This document shows, piece by piece, positions 1 through 9,755 of a stretch of DNA of 26,440 bases (position 1 is its first letter; each line of letters starts with the position of its first letter). Under the pieces are notes generated by a model, which was not told the DNA's origin, made no database searches, and saw only the letters and a program-made list of their open reading frames with translations. The stretch is from Heterotrichella gracilis (lineage: Eukaryota > Sar > Xanthophyceae > Tribonematales > Xanthonemataceae): contig JAULBX010028813.1 of NCBI GenBank assembly GCA_032358255.1, forward strand, positions 1 through 26,440. Reading direction: 5' to 3'. Made by a program: the position numbers and the translations under genes.

Positions 1-323
1 ACTGCAGGTGGGGCCAAGAAATAATCTACCACGCTGGTGCCATTATTTGCTTCACAGGTGTGCTGTCCAGGGATGTCCAGGGACTTATTACAGGAATATT
101 TTACAAAAGTTGGAGATATTTAACTGAAGAATGTAATACTAACATGATAACCTGATAATATTGATAATAATACAATAACCACAATAATCAAATATGACAA
201 TAATTTATTGTAGAATTGTATGGTATGTTGTCCTGTCGGGTATTGAATGCCCTCTACCTGCAGCGTGTGGCATGGTCTCAGCTGCTGAGAACACTAATTC
301 AACCCCACTTGCTGTCCCACTAG
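1..323 (+). other. Intron upstream of the LRR exon, possibly with the tail of an earlier exon
   Basis: The gene to the right opens at a splice acceptor (ctag before 324), so this stretch is mostly intron. Bases 1-7 followed by GTGGGG could be the last bases of a preceding exon and its donor. That assignment is weak because the window starts there. The middle (about 115-215) is AT-rich with ATAAT-type runs, unlike the GC-rich exons. I see no other gene here. Confidence 0.45.
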
Positions 324-2046
324 GTGGTGACCCAGCTCACCAGCCTGCGCCACCTCAGCCTGGGCCGCGACGGGGGCCTGCGCATGGCCCCCCTCAAATA
401 CAAGCACGCGGTCCTGGGCGTGGACATCGCTGCCCTGAGCCGCCTCACCGCGCTGGAGCTCAAGTGCGACGCACTGGCGGCGCACGCGCGCCAGCCCCTG
501 GTGCTTCGCCGCCAGCTCACCACGCTCGGCTCGCTCAAGCGCCTGGCGCTGAGCGGGTACCCGCGGCCGAGCCTTGAGGACGCGGTGCAGTTTTGCGTGT
601 GGGTGGAGGGCGCGGAGGTGTACGTGGCGCCGGTGGGGGAGGGGGAGGGCAGCGGTGGCGCCGGCGGCGCGGGACCATCCAGGTGGGGCTCCATTTCTTC
701 CAGAAATTCCTTACCACTCACAGGAGAAAAAAGCTTTGTCTTTCCTTTTTCGTTTTTTACCCCTCACATACTGAGGGTTCTGCTACATCTCTGCTGCCGT
801 AACTTCAGTGCCATTACTGATGCTCCTTTCTCCCTTGTTTGAAAACAGGGCGGCGCAGGGCCGGGAGGAAACCAAACCCCCGCATGCCGCGCTCATTGTG
901 CTGGACTATGCCGATCTGCTCACCGAGGTTGCCGAGGCGGAGGTGAACTGGGGGGGCATGGCAGAGGCGCTGGTGTGGATGTGGGAGCACCTGGAGGGCT
1001 GCCCAGAGCGCGTGAGCATCGAGCTCCCCACCCGCATCGCGCGCGATGTGCGTGCGGTGTGGGTGCACTCCTTCGTGCCCTGCCCCGACCACCCGCCCAT
1101 TCACTGCGCCCCCGGGGCCCTGGCTGCCAAGCTGGCGGGGCTGACAACCCATGGCTTGTTAGGGCTGCCGCCTGCGCCGTGGAGGGCGAGGGAGATGCAC
1201 CCTTACTGGCGCGGGGAGGATGAGGAGGAGGATGGTGCTTCCTCGGAGGAGGGGGAGGAGGCTCCTGACCTGGCAGCAGCAGCCGGGGGGGAGGGAGGGG
1301 TGCACCACCATGCAGCACACGCCATAGTTGACCTGGTCACCGATTCTGATGATGACCAAGGTGACGATGGTGGGGATGGTGGTGGGGATGGCGGGGATGG
1401 TGACGCGGATCCGTCGTTGTCTGAAGAAGATTCATCGGATGATGACGACATTGATGGTGGTGGTGGTGGTGGTGGTGGTGGTGAGCTTGAGGAGGAGGTG
1501 TGGGCCCCGCTGCTGGGTGGGTGGCAGGGGGGGCAGCACCACCACGGGGGTTTCCTGGTGGGGCAGGCGCCGCCCTCCGATTCCGACTCAGGCAGTGATG
1601 ACGATGATGAGGACGAGGCGCAGCGTGGCAACATGCTCCACGCGCTGGATTTGGATTTGGATGAGGGTATGGGGCCCCAGCCGGGGGTGCAGGGCGAGCT
1701 TGGGGCGTGGCACCTGGAAGACCCGACGCCTGGGTTGTTACCGATGGCTGAGTTGCATGAAGGGGCGGGGGTGTTACATGGACACGTGGTTGGGTTCCAG
1801 GGACTGATGGGGGGTTTGCCGGGACCCATGGCCGGGTTCCCGGGACTCATGGGGGGTTTGCTGGGACCCATGGGGGCCTTGCCGGGGATGATGTGGCAGC
1901 CAGCGCACCCCTTGTTGGTGCAGCTACCGCCCCCCTTGGAGGCGATGGTAGGAGGGGAGGGCAGCGCTAGTGAGGGCGCTGATGTGGAGGGGGAGGCGTG
2001 GGTGGGGCAGGTCCTCAACTATGAATGGGATGCAGCCAACAGCTAG
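324..2046 (+). CDS. Leucine-rich-repeat protein with acidic low-complexity C-terminus (5'-partial, 2 visible exons)
   Basis: Two exons fit, 324-682 and 849-2046. They are joined in phase by a GT-AG intron (683-848), so AG plus G makes one Arg codon. The visible part is 518 residues and continues upstream of the window. The first exon reads as leucine-rich repeats (LTSLRHLSLG, LSRLTALELK, LGSLKRLALS), typical of protein-interaction scaffolds and F-box/LRR proteins in algae. The second exon begins with a globular-looking stretch (LIVLDYADLLTEVAEAEVNW) and then becomes strongly acidic (DSDDDQGDD, SEEDSSDDDDID). A poly-Gly run encoded by (GGT)n at about 1456-1482 and a Gly/Met/Pro-rich tail with repeated GLMGGL/GPM units follow. 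The stop is TAG at 2044-2046, and a (CAG)n run starts just after it at 2054. No catalytic motif is visible. The function is unknown beyond an LRR interaction module, and the F-box part, if any, would lie off the window. Confidence 0.75.
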
Positions 2047-2311
2047 CGTATGTGCAGCAGCAGCAGCAGCAGCCTGGGAGAGGCTCGGATTCAGTTCTGA
2101 ACGTCTTGAAATTGGGACTATCCGCCATCAATATTCTATAGTAGCAAATATTAGAAGCGTAAATCAAATTGTCTCATTTTTCGATGCAAGAAATGGGCTA
2201 TTGAACAATTGAATTTCACCGGTTGCAACAATTGTGGCCACATGCCAGTTTACCATGTGCCTGTTTTGTGAAGCAGAGAACCATTGTGTAGGATAGAATT
2301 CATGCATTTCC

Positions 2312-2316
2312 TGTAA
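2312..2316 (+). terminator. TGTAA poly(A) signal of the LRR gene
   Basis: TGTAA is the usual green-algal polyadenylation signal. This one is 266 bp after the LRR gene's stop codon, is on the correct strand, and is the first TGTAA there. Confidence 0.55.
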
Positions 2317-2357
2317 CATATGTTGTTGTCAATTTTGCGACAGCCTGAAGGATGATC

Positions 2358-2406
2358 AGAAAGAAAGAAAGAAAGGAAACGCACAGAGGCGTAGTTAGGG
2401 GGCCAC
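2358..2406 (+). repeat. Dispersed element, copy 1: (GAAA)n plus ACGCACAGAGGCG core
   Basis: A run of AGAAAGAAAGAAAG leads into GGAAACGCACAGAGGCGTAG and then TTAGGGGGCCAC. The same arrangement recurs at 18744, 19031 and 23636, always in plus orientation and always downstream of a plus-strand gene. It could be a short retroposon read from its tail end (on the minus strand it ends in (CTTT)n), a miniature element, or a conserved 3' flank motif. Confidence 0.6.
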
Positions 2407-2932
2407 ATATGACGTCCGTCATCTCAAATTAAATTGTTGACAACGATTGCTCGAGCTCCTAGCCCAGGCCAAAGTTCAAAGGGGTTGAGCCTCAGGCTAA
2501 TGATGTGGCTGAAGACTGAGTCCCTCCTCACGGCAGTGACTCAACATCGATTCCAAGCAGGGCCTACAAATGCAGCATTGTCACAATTCAGACTCTCTAC
2601 TCTGCAAAGACTTGGTACTCTTACGTATGAGAAACTGTGTAGTACTACTGTGAGCCAGCCGCAAAACATTTGCCCCACTAATGAACGGTGTTAGGCAATT
2701 CATGCAAATTGTGCCTTATCAAAAGTTAACTTGCACTTCTGAAGTCGCAGTGTGCGCTTTGCAACATATTGTGTTGTGGAAAGATATCTATCTGCAACAA
2801 TATGGCCTGGCTTCCATTCCGCTGCTGCATGGCAAGCAACCCATTGGGCTGTGTGCACAGGTGCCCATAGAGCACGCATGTGAACAAGGGCAAGCAGGAG
2901 CCCAACAAATCCCCAAGGGGGCGCAATCACAG
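2407..2932. other. Intergenic sequence between convergent genes; no gene seen
   Basis: This is unique-looking sequence between the 3' ends of the LRR gene (+) and the methionine-salvage gene (-). The open frames here are under 105 codons and match no family I know. I found no TGTAA on the minus strand to serve the salvage gene. Confidence 0.4.
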
Positions 2933-2990
2933 GGCTGCTGTCCGTCCCGCCTACGCTCCTCCGCTGCCTGCGCCAGGTGGGCGTAGGAGG
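2933..2990 (-). repeat. Copy of the last exon of the methionine-salvage gene, in its 3' flank
   Basis: By eye, 54 of 58 bases match 3182-3239, which lies inside the final coding exon (encoding [16 protein letters not shown]). The offset is 249 bp, in the same orientation. It lies beyond the stop codon, so it is either in the 3' UTR or just past it. Confidence 0.8.
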
Positions 2991-3165
2991 CCAGGGGCCG
3001 CAGGTGCAATACGCACGTCACGAGTGTGGGCGGAGCTGGCTAAAGCTGCAACACGCGGCGCGCCTCAAGGGGGTCTCCAGACCTTGCCAGACCCTCAAGA
3101 GGGTCTCCAGAGCTGCCGAGCCACCGGGGTGAAGGGTGGTGCACACCACATGCACCCTCAACAGG

Positions 3166-6100
3166 TCACATGGGGAAGCATGGTTGCTGTCCATCCTGCC
3201 TGCGCTCCTCCGCTGCCTGCGCCAGGTGGGCGTAGGAGGCGATGGAGCGGGGGCTCTTGAGCATGCGCAAGCCGAGGTCAAGCGCTCGCAGCTCACACAC
3301 AGACCGGATCTGCAGGGGCAAATATCAGAATTGAAATTGCACTCTATAAAGTAATTTCGCCACCAATGAAGGTGGCGACTACGGCGACAGTTGTAGCTAC
3401 AATTGCCACTGCTAGGAAAGGCAAGGGGATGAGGGTGCTTTGGCATGAGTGGCCAGGGTACGCACAGCTTTCTGATCAGATTGCCCAATCGCACCTGTGC
3501 GTCCTCTATGCTCTCCATCTCTGCCACATGTGCGATGCCGATGATGCGCCGGATGATGACAGCACCACCAAACTGGATGGCATCCACCTGCAGCTGCTCC
3601 ATGAAGGCGGCCTGGGCAACCTGGAAATGGGGGGTTGGGGATTTAATCGGGGATTGGATGGGGATTGGGTGGGGATGGGAAAGGGGGGGGTGTAAAGATG
3701 GCTGACCACCATTTTGACCACCTTAAACATCTCTACCATGAGACTCTTGACTGTCATAGGGTAAAGCCTTGAGCGCCTTCAGTCCACTAGCCCCCACAGA
3801 TGACGTAGTTGGTTACAAACATGCATACCAGCATACCGTATGTGCATGTCATGGACAGCGATATGGATACCAGCATACCGTACATACATATATACATGCA
3901 TACAGGATACATGCATACTAGATACAGGATACATGCATACAGGATACATGCATACAGGATACATGCATACCAGCATACCGTATGTGCATGTCATGGACAG
4001 CGGTATGTGCATGTCATGGATAGCGATACTAATAGATGACAACATTAGCCAGACCTGAACCGCCTCTGCCTCCCAACCCCAAATCAAAGCAACAACAATA
4101 CCAGAACGGATACTAATGTAAATGAACATGTTACATTAGCCTCACCTTGAGCGCCTCCGCCCCCCCTTGCACCTCTGGCCCAAACAGGTGCGCAGGGAAC
4201 AGGTCCCCCTTAAGCCCCTCAGCACCCCACAGCTCCAGGAATCGCTCCGAGAAGTGGTTCCATACGCCGGACACGCTGTCCAGCAGCCACCGCCGCTGCG
4301 CGCTGCGGGGGTCGGCGTCTGCACGCGGTGGGGGATGGGATGTAAGGGAGAGCGGTGGAGGGTCAGTGAGGTGGGTGGAAGAATGCTACACCCCAAACTT
4401 GATCCGGCGCGCCTATCAGCATTGGAAAAACCACAAACCCCTGCACAGCGCAAATCACAAGCAAAAAACCCTGAACCTCAAACTGCTGAAACCTGCTAAT
4501 CTTGTTAACCTCCTAAACAACTATTTTTGTTCCCTGCAAAAATGATTTTTCTTGGCAAAGAGCAATTTTCTTCTCCCTTGCACTTTTTACCCACCTGTGG
4601 AGTGGCCATCAGCCGCAAAGAATGCCAGCAGCACATTGGCAATGAATTTGCCCACATCAAATGCGATCGGCCCGTAAAACGCAAATTCTGCGTCGATCAC
4701 ATAGAAGGTGTCCTCCGTTGCCATCACGCTGCCTGTGTGCAGGTCCCCGTGCAGGAGGGCCTCAGTTTTCTGAGTGAATAGGGCCTGCAGTGGGGATAGG
4801 AAGCAGAGTGATGTGAGATGGCAGTTGACAATGTTGCAGAAATCCCTTCACAAAGCCCTGCACCCTAAAACCATTCAGGATTTCATACTTTGGGCAATTG
4901 CGGTGGGCAATTGCAGTGCACCAACATGGGCACCAGATTGGTTTCCTTAAATCCTGAGCCTCAAACCCTGAAATCCTGCACCCTAAAACCCCCCACCTTG
5001 AGCTGCACACAGCCTGCTTGGCCTCTGCATCCCCGCGCACCTCCGCCACCCCAAACACTGAACCCTTAAACCCTAAACTATAGAATATAGACTAAAACCC
5101 TCAACTCCCACCTTGAGCTGCGACACAGCCTGCTTGGCCTCCACATCCGCATGCAGCTCTGCCTCCCAAACCCTAAACCCCTGCACCCTAAACCCCCTAC
5201 CTTGAGCTGTGACACAGCTGCTTAGCCTCCAAATCCCAATTCACATCCTAAACCCTAAACAGTCAACCTTAAAACCTAACCCTGACCCTAAACCCCCCAC
5301 CTTGAGCTGCGACACGGCCTGCTTGGCCCCTGCATCGCCATGCAGCTCCCCCACCCATGCATCCAGGTACGGCCGCGTCCATCGGTTGTTGTCTGCAGGG
5401 TGGTAGGGCTCCGTGAATATGACCTGCTCTGTCAGCCGGCACATCTCGGTGTTGCGGTACTGCTGCACGCGCTCCCTGGGGTGGGTGAGAAGGGAGGAAA
5501 CCCAGTGTCAGGGCGGCATTATCCTTCTGTGTGTTGGCCTAGGGCTGGCAGCCTCTGTGATGCAGCCCTATTAGCTGCACCCCGCCCCATCCCCCGCCCC
5601 ACATCCACACTCAGGCACACACCGCACCTCAGCATCACATCACCACCAGCACCCACGCAGCCCTGTGGATTCCACCAATGCAGAGTGCCCAACACCGCCA
5701 CGACAACCGCCACCACCACCACCACCGCCACCACCATCACCACCACCACCACCACTACCAACCCCCACCCCACCTCAGCACCGCCGAATCCACCGCCAGC
5801 AGGCTCGTCCGGAACAGCGTGGCAGCCATGAACTCCCCTGCCTGCTGCGACATTTTTGAGAAAACCGCCCCCGTGCGGATGCCGTGGCGCAGGATGAGGT
5901 GCGGGGGCGCCAGGTACTGCATGACCATGACCGCCTGTGCGGGGTCGTAGGCGTGGATGACGGGCACGTGCTGGGGGCAGTGCCGGGCTTCCTCGATCAT
6001 GGCCTCGGCTTCGAACCGCAGCCGGTCCTGCACGGGGTGCAGGTGGGGGCAGAGGTTGAGTGTGGGCAGTGGGAGTTGGCACGCGCTCTTGCGGGGGGGC

Positions 6101-9100
6101 ATTGCAGCATGGGTAGGGTGTGTGTCAATGTGGGGGCACGGCGCCATTTGCATGTGGGCAGGCGGATTTCGCAGTACGGTAATGATTCACCATCAACTGC
6201 TTCAATATATGTTCTGCCTGTACGATTGAAAAGGAACAAGTGCTGAGATGCACCGCCCCCTTTCCCCCCTCCACTTCCCACGCCATCAGCCTCCCATCCC
6301 CCCTTCCCCACCACCCCCACACCTGTGTCAGCGGCCACGACTCCCCCACGCAGCGCACAAAGGGCAGCGCCTGCTTCACACAAAGCCCCCCCTCTGGCCC
6401 CTCCACAATGTACACAAAGTTGATGTTGCCATCCCCAACCTCCCGCACCCCCCAGGCGTCGCGGGTGGAGGGTGGGCCCACGTGGCGGGACAGGTGGGGG
6501 CGCGCGGCCAGGTAGTCCCGAACCTTGTCGCAGTCTAGCACCTGGGGGCAGGGTAAGGTGTGTTTAGAACACTGCTTTTTGTGAGGAGAGTGTGAGACAC
6601 TGGCAAGGGTCTGGGGTGTAGGGTTTAGGGTTTGGGTGGGGGCGCGCGGCCAGGTAGTCTCAGACCTTGTCGCAGTCCAACACCTGGGGGTGGGGTGGTG
6701 TGGGGGTGTCTTGGTAAGGAGGGCGTTGCACAGGGTTCAGGGTTGGGGTTTGTGGAGGCAGGACACGTGCAGCCAGGTAGCACAGACTCACTGCCAGTTG
6801 AACTGCAACCCTGAGATTAGCAGAAAGAACCACGCAGCCCAAACCATGAGGTACATTGATATCAGCTAACATTCAGCAGGGCAAGCCAAACATTCACCAC
6901 AAAAACCAGCGGCGTACCACCCTACGATAGGATGAGATGAACACGTATCACAAACCCTTCGGTAGGGTGAAAGCCACCACGCACCACAAACCCATTGGCG
7001 ACGGCAGCGACCCCTGCCTCGACCCCCCCATTGGTGTCTTGCCACACGCCATGGTCGGTCAAAAACTGGTTCACAGCAAACGCATCGGGGCTTGCCCTGG
7101 GGATGAGGCCGTGCTCTGTGATGATACCCTCCAGTAGGGTTGCTGGGGTGACGTCGAAGGAGGGGTTCCACACCTGCAAAGCGGGGAGCGGATTGAGCTT
7201 ACCATTCTAAGATTCAGCGGTGTGCTTAGTGGTGCAACCCAGTTCACCATCTGTCATTGTGGCAGAGTGCGGTGCCATTGAACCGAATCCTCCCCCAAAC
7301 CCTACTAGGATGCGCTTGAACCAAATCCTCGTCAAACCCAAACCCTACTAGGGTGCAATAATAACAATTTAATCCCAAAACCTCACCTGGATCCCCTCCG
7401 CCGCCACTCGCACCCCCTGGAAGTGCGTGAGCTCCTCCGGCCCCCGCTCCTCAATCGTAATTTGCCCCCCTGAGGGGGTGTCGGGGTCACAGGTGGTGGT
7501 GGGGGCGGCGATGAAGACAGGCACGCTGCACGGGTGGGGTGTGGGGGTGTTGGTGTGGGTGTGGGTGTGGGTGTGGGTGTGGGTGTGGGTGTGGGCGTGG
7601 GTGGTCCAGCCAGACAGATCAGTGCCGAAGGCACTTGTTGGATCATCGCCAGATGGAGATATGCTCAAGGCAATGTGGCACCACTTCATGCACCCATGGG
7701 TCACACGCAATGCCATAATCATCGAACCGGATTTCATTGCTGAAATGAATAGACGAGCAATACATGATCTCATGTAGATTTGTGGTGATGAGTGGTCCAG
7801 TTACATTTGATTACTTCCAGCCGAACATACTTGAAGTGTGACGCCACGATCGCCAAATTGCAGGTCCCGATCTTGTTTGCGGTGTCCCCATTGGCCGCGA
7901 TTCTGTCTGCACCCACCACCACCGCATCCACCCGCCCCGAGGCCATCAGCGCCGCTGCTGCTGAGTCAGCGATGAGCGTGGCGGGCAGGCCCTCGTGCAC
8001 TAGCTCGTAGGCTGTCAACCGAGCACCTAAAAATGAAAGGGGGAAAAGCAGTTTACTTCATTGGCAGCTGGGGATACAATAATGTTTTGCCAAAAATGGG
8101 ACACGTCAAGTGCTTCATTGACTATTGAGTCACAGTGCCGTACGCAACCCCCGTACTGAGCGCCCCACAACCCTGCCCAACCCTACCCAAACCCTACCCC
8201 AACCCCACGCACCCTGGTTGTACGGCCGCGTCTCCGTGCAGTAAGCATGCTCCAGCTTGCCCGCCTCCCCGAGAGCACGCACCACCCCCAGCGCGGTACC
8301 ATATGCTGCAGTCGCCAGGCTTCCTGTGTTGCAGTGCGTGAGCACCCGTACCTGTGCGGGGGTCGCCCCGCTGCGCCGCTTTGCTACGGCAGCCAAGAGG
8401 CCCTCTGCGCCATGGCGCCCAATGGCCTGCACATGGTTGCAACGTTTAGGGTTTAGGGTATAGGTGGGAGGGGTTTAGGGTTTGGGTAGGCCGGCTGCGC
8501 CGCGGTGCCCGATGGCCTGCGCATGGTGGGAGGGCAGTGGTTGCAGCTCGTTTATGTAGGGTGCGTTGGACTCGATCCCAAACCCTAACCCTATGATAAA
8601 CCGGCTGCCTGTGTTGAACATCACCTCAAGCTTAACAATGCCTTGTCTTACTCTGTATACATTAAACTCCCACCTTGTTTGACGCAATGTCGTCGTGCTG
8701 CGCCTGCTCTGCTGCTGCTACTACTGTCTAAACCCTAAACCCTAAACCCTACACCCTACACCCTACACCTTCACCCCACCTTGTTTGACGCAATGTCGTC
8801 CTGCTGCGCCTGCTCTGCTGCTGTCACTACTGCAACGACCACCTCCTCACTTGACCCCCCGTGGGCAGCTGCTCGCTCGGCCACGCCAGTCAGAGCGGTG
8901 GCAGCGATAGCCAGGTTGACGGCGGTGGGGCGGCTGCAGGGGAGGGGTTTGGGTCGGGGGCGGGGGGGGATGCGGACAAGGTGGTGGGTGTGGGTGTGGG
9001 TGTGGGTGTGGGTGTGGGTGTGGGTGTGGGTGTGGGTGTGGGTGTGGGTGTGGGCGTGGGCGTGGGCGTGGTATAATGTGGGTACCCCAGGCAGGGGCGA

Positions 9101-9755
9101 GGTTCAGTGCGTGCAGCAGTTTGTGTTTGTAGGATGTGCATTGGAGGGTGGCAGGCAGCGATCAAGAGGTGTGGATATTGATAACCAGCTGCCCAGACCA
9201 ACATATATCTATAGAACTCATATATCGATAGAACTCATTTTCTCACTAACACTTAGGGTTGTATCTATCAGCCGGGGCCACTGCTGCCTATTTGTATCGC
9301 ACAACAACAAACAAACCAATATAGCACGCAAGCAAGAATCGGCACATGCCACCACAGGTACAGAACAAAAACATTCCAGCGTAGCTCAAGGTGTACGAGG
9401 CAACCCGCGGAATATGCGGCGTATGTATGCATGCATAGGATGTGAACGCATGCGCTGTAGGAAGCACCCACCTAGTCACCAGAAACTTCATCTGCTCTTT
9501 GACGTACTCCGCAGCCTCTGCTCCAGTAGCAAACTGCGAACCGTTCCCCTGTTTGACCAGATCCGCGGCCAGCGCAAGGCCTCCTGCGATGGCGATGGCC
9601 GGCGCCCCACGCACTGCCATATCCTTGATGGCTGTCCATGCCGCCTGCAGATCTGGGATGTCGATGAAGACGCTTTGGAGCGGCAGCAACCGTTGGTCGA
9701 GCAGTTGTAGCGACCCCTTGGTGTAGCGTATTGCCTCCAGCGTCCTCGCCGTCAT
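3166..9755 (-). CDS. mtnAK: Bifunctional methylthioribose-1-phosphate isomerase / methylthioribose kinase (MtnA-MtnK fusion), 13 exons
   Basis: One 818-residue reading frame covers two consecutive steps of the methionine salvage (MTA) cycle. The kinase makes MTR-1-phosphate from methylthioribose and ATP, and the isomerase turns it into methylthioribulose-1-phosphate; both are soluble enzymes. Exons on the minus strand: 9755-9472, 8933-8780, 8426-8213, 8026-7831, 7525-7387, 7173-6985, 6541-6323, 6027-5774, 5475-5301, 4784-4595, 4318-4146, 3620-3495, 3309-3166. All introns are GT-AG and all phases agree. The start is the ATG at 9755-9753, where the isomerase family begins ([17 protein letters not shown]). 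The fusion rests on three points. The kinase's first exon begins directly at a splice acceptor with no ATG. The preceding isomerase exon ends at a GTGCGT donor in matching phase. The joined residues [15 protein letters not shown] resemble the usual kinase N-terminus. If the last isomerase intron is not spliced, a stop at 6922 gives an isomerase alone of about 412 residues. The alternative is two genes with an unseen kinase start. Confidence 0.82.
3815..4035. repeat. Intronic minisatellite of CATACAGGATACATG / CATACCAGCATACCGTA units
   Basis: It lies in the intron between salvage-gene exons 11 and 12 (4145-3621). About four AGGATACATGCATAC units sit between two imperfect copies of a longer block (CAGCATACCGTATGTGCATG followed by TCATGGACAGCG). 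No reading frame or splice signal is implied. Confidence 0.8.
4994..5248 (-). repeat. Three decayed tandem copies of the exon 9 / intron junction of the salvage gene
   Basis: The true junction is at 5301/5300 (exon end GAGCTGC-type coding on the plus strand, donor at 5300-5299). Copies begin at about 4994, 5109 and 5198. Each starts with (C/T)ACCTTGAGCTG on the plus strand, so each preserves CTCAAG followed by GTGGG or GTAGG on the coding strand. The 5109 copy matches about 50 of 59 bases. Blocks of CCCTAAAC-type repeat separate the copies. Confidence 0.85.
5697..5760. repeat. (CCA)n tract just inside the intron after exon 8
   Basis: An impure CCA/CCG/ACC trinucleotide run begins 12 bases into the intron on the coding strand, where it reads (GGT)n directly after the GTGGGG donor. 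It contributes only spurious His- or Pro-rich frames. Confidence 0.8.
6635..6699 (-). repeat. Decayed copy of the kinase first-exon 5' edge, with acceptor and in-frame stop
   Basis: This copies 6493-6555 (acceptor plus start of exon 7) with about six differences in 60 bases. On the coding strand it keeps CCCCCAG before GTGTTGGACTGCGACAAG. The next codons are GTC TGA, so an exon started here would terminate after seven codons. It lies 130 bp upstream of the true acceptor in the same intron. A still more degenerate third copy of the segment may lie at about 6764-6790. Confidence 0.85.
7553..7604. repeat. (GTGGGT)n hexamer array upstream of exon 5
   Basis: About eight GTGGGT units lie in the intron between exons 4 and 5 of the salvage gene, ending 28 bp before the exon 5 acceptor. 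The coding strand is (ACCCAC)n, a C-rich tract where a polypyrimidine tract would sit. The plus strand fits a G-quadruplex pattern. Confidence 0.85.
8446..8527 (-). repeat. TTTAGGG-like repeats and a copy of the exon 3 5' edge
   Basis: TTTAGGG-like units at 8446-8485 are followed at about 8486-8527 by a block matching 8396-8437 (acceptor plus first codons of exon 3), with about 34 of 42 bases equal. The copied acceptor (GCGCAG on the coding strand) is intact, upstream of the true one. Confidence 0.75.
8670..8768 (-). repeat. Copy of the exon 2 3' edge plus CCCTAAA repeats
   Basis: Bases 8670-8726 match 8777-8833 at about 54 of 57 positions, including the donor (AACAAG followed by GTGGG on the coding strand). 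The copy lies 107 bp into the intron. It is separated from the true junction by CCCTAAACCCTAAACCC and CCCTACA units (8727-8768). Confidence 0.88.
8984..9070. repeat. (GTGGGT)n hexamer array upstream of exon 2
   Basis: About fourteen GTGGGT units, turning to GTGGGC at the end, lie in the first intron of the salvage gene, 50 bp upstream of the exon 2 acceptor. The unit and position relative to a 3' splice site match the array at 7553. Confidence 0.88.

Larger units (their letters stand above)
3166..6541 (-). other. mtnK: Kinase module of the fusion (methylthioribose kinase), residues 393-818
   Basis: Seven exons (219, 254, 175, 190, 173, 126 and 144 bp) encode 426 residues, the normal length of plant and bacterial MTR kinase, ending at TGA 3168-3166. 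Family landmarks in order: [14 protein letters not shown] (nucleotide loop), [48 protein letters not shown], the catalytic [12 protein letters not shown] (H620, D622), [17 protein letters not shown] (D639, E641) and [15 protein letters not shown]. As I recall, the metal-binding motif in this family is usually Asp-Pro-Glu; here it is Asp-Ala-Glu, keeping both acids but losing the Pro. The C-terminus ([20 protein letters not shown]) is typical of the family. It shares a transcript with the isomerase in the fusion model. Confidence 0.9.
6985..9755 (-). other. mtnA: Isomerase module of the fusion (methylthioribose-1-phosphate isomerase), residues 1-392
   Basis: Six exons (284, 154, 214, 196, 139 and 189 bp) encode residues 1-392. 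The module matches the MtnA/MRI1 and eIF2B-alpha-like fold family across its whole length. It has [18 protein letters not shown] near 47-64, [13 protein letters not shown] at 95-107, [12 protein letters not shown] at 175-186, [51 protein letters not shown] near 255-273, and [20 protein letters not shown] at 330-349. The two catalytic residues known from bacterial MtnA, a Cys and an Asp, correspond to C178 and D258, and both are present. The family normally ends shortly after the last of these blocks, so about 30 residues (up to 392) are linker or the kinase N-terminal segment. Confidence 0.9.

Noticed and set aside
1203-2018. 271-codon minus-strand Ser/Pro-rich frame
   Set aside because: It is a mirror of the acidic/Gly-rich coding exon on the plus strand, caused by its biased composition.
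3815-4035. CRISPR-like spaced repeats
   Set aside because: The units are contiguous minisatellite repeats with no unique spacers, in a eukaryotic intron.
4994-5303. Intron gain by simple tandem duplication of an exonic AGGT segment
   Set aside because: That model predicts the copy immediately before the acceptor. Here copies sit mid-intron next to the donor and carry their own donor.
5678-5950. His/Pro-rich open frames
   Set aside because: They are created by the (CCA)n tract antisense to kinase exon 8 and its intron.
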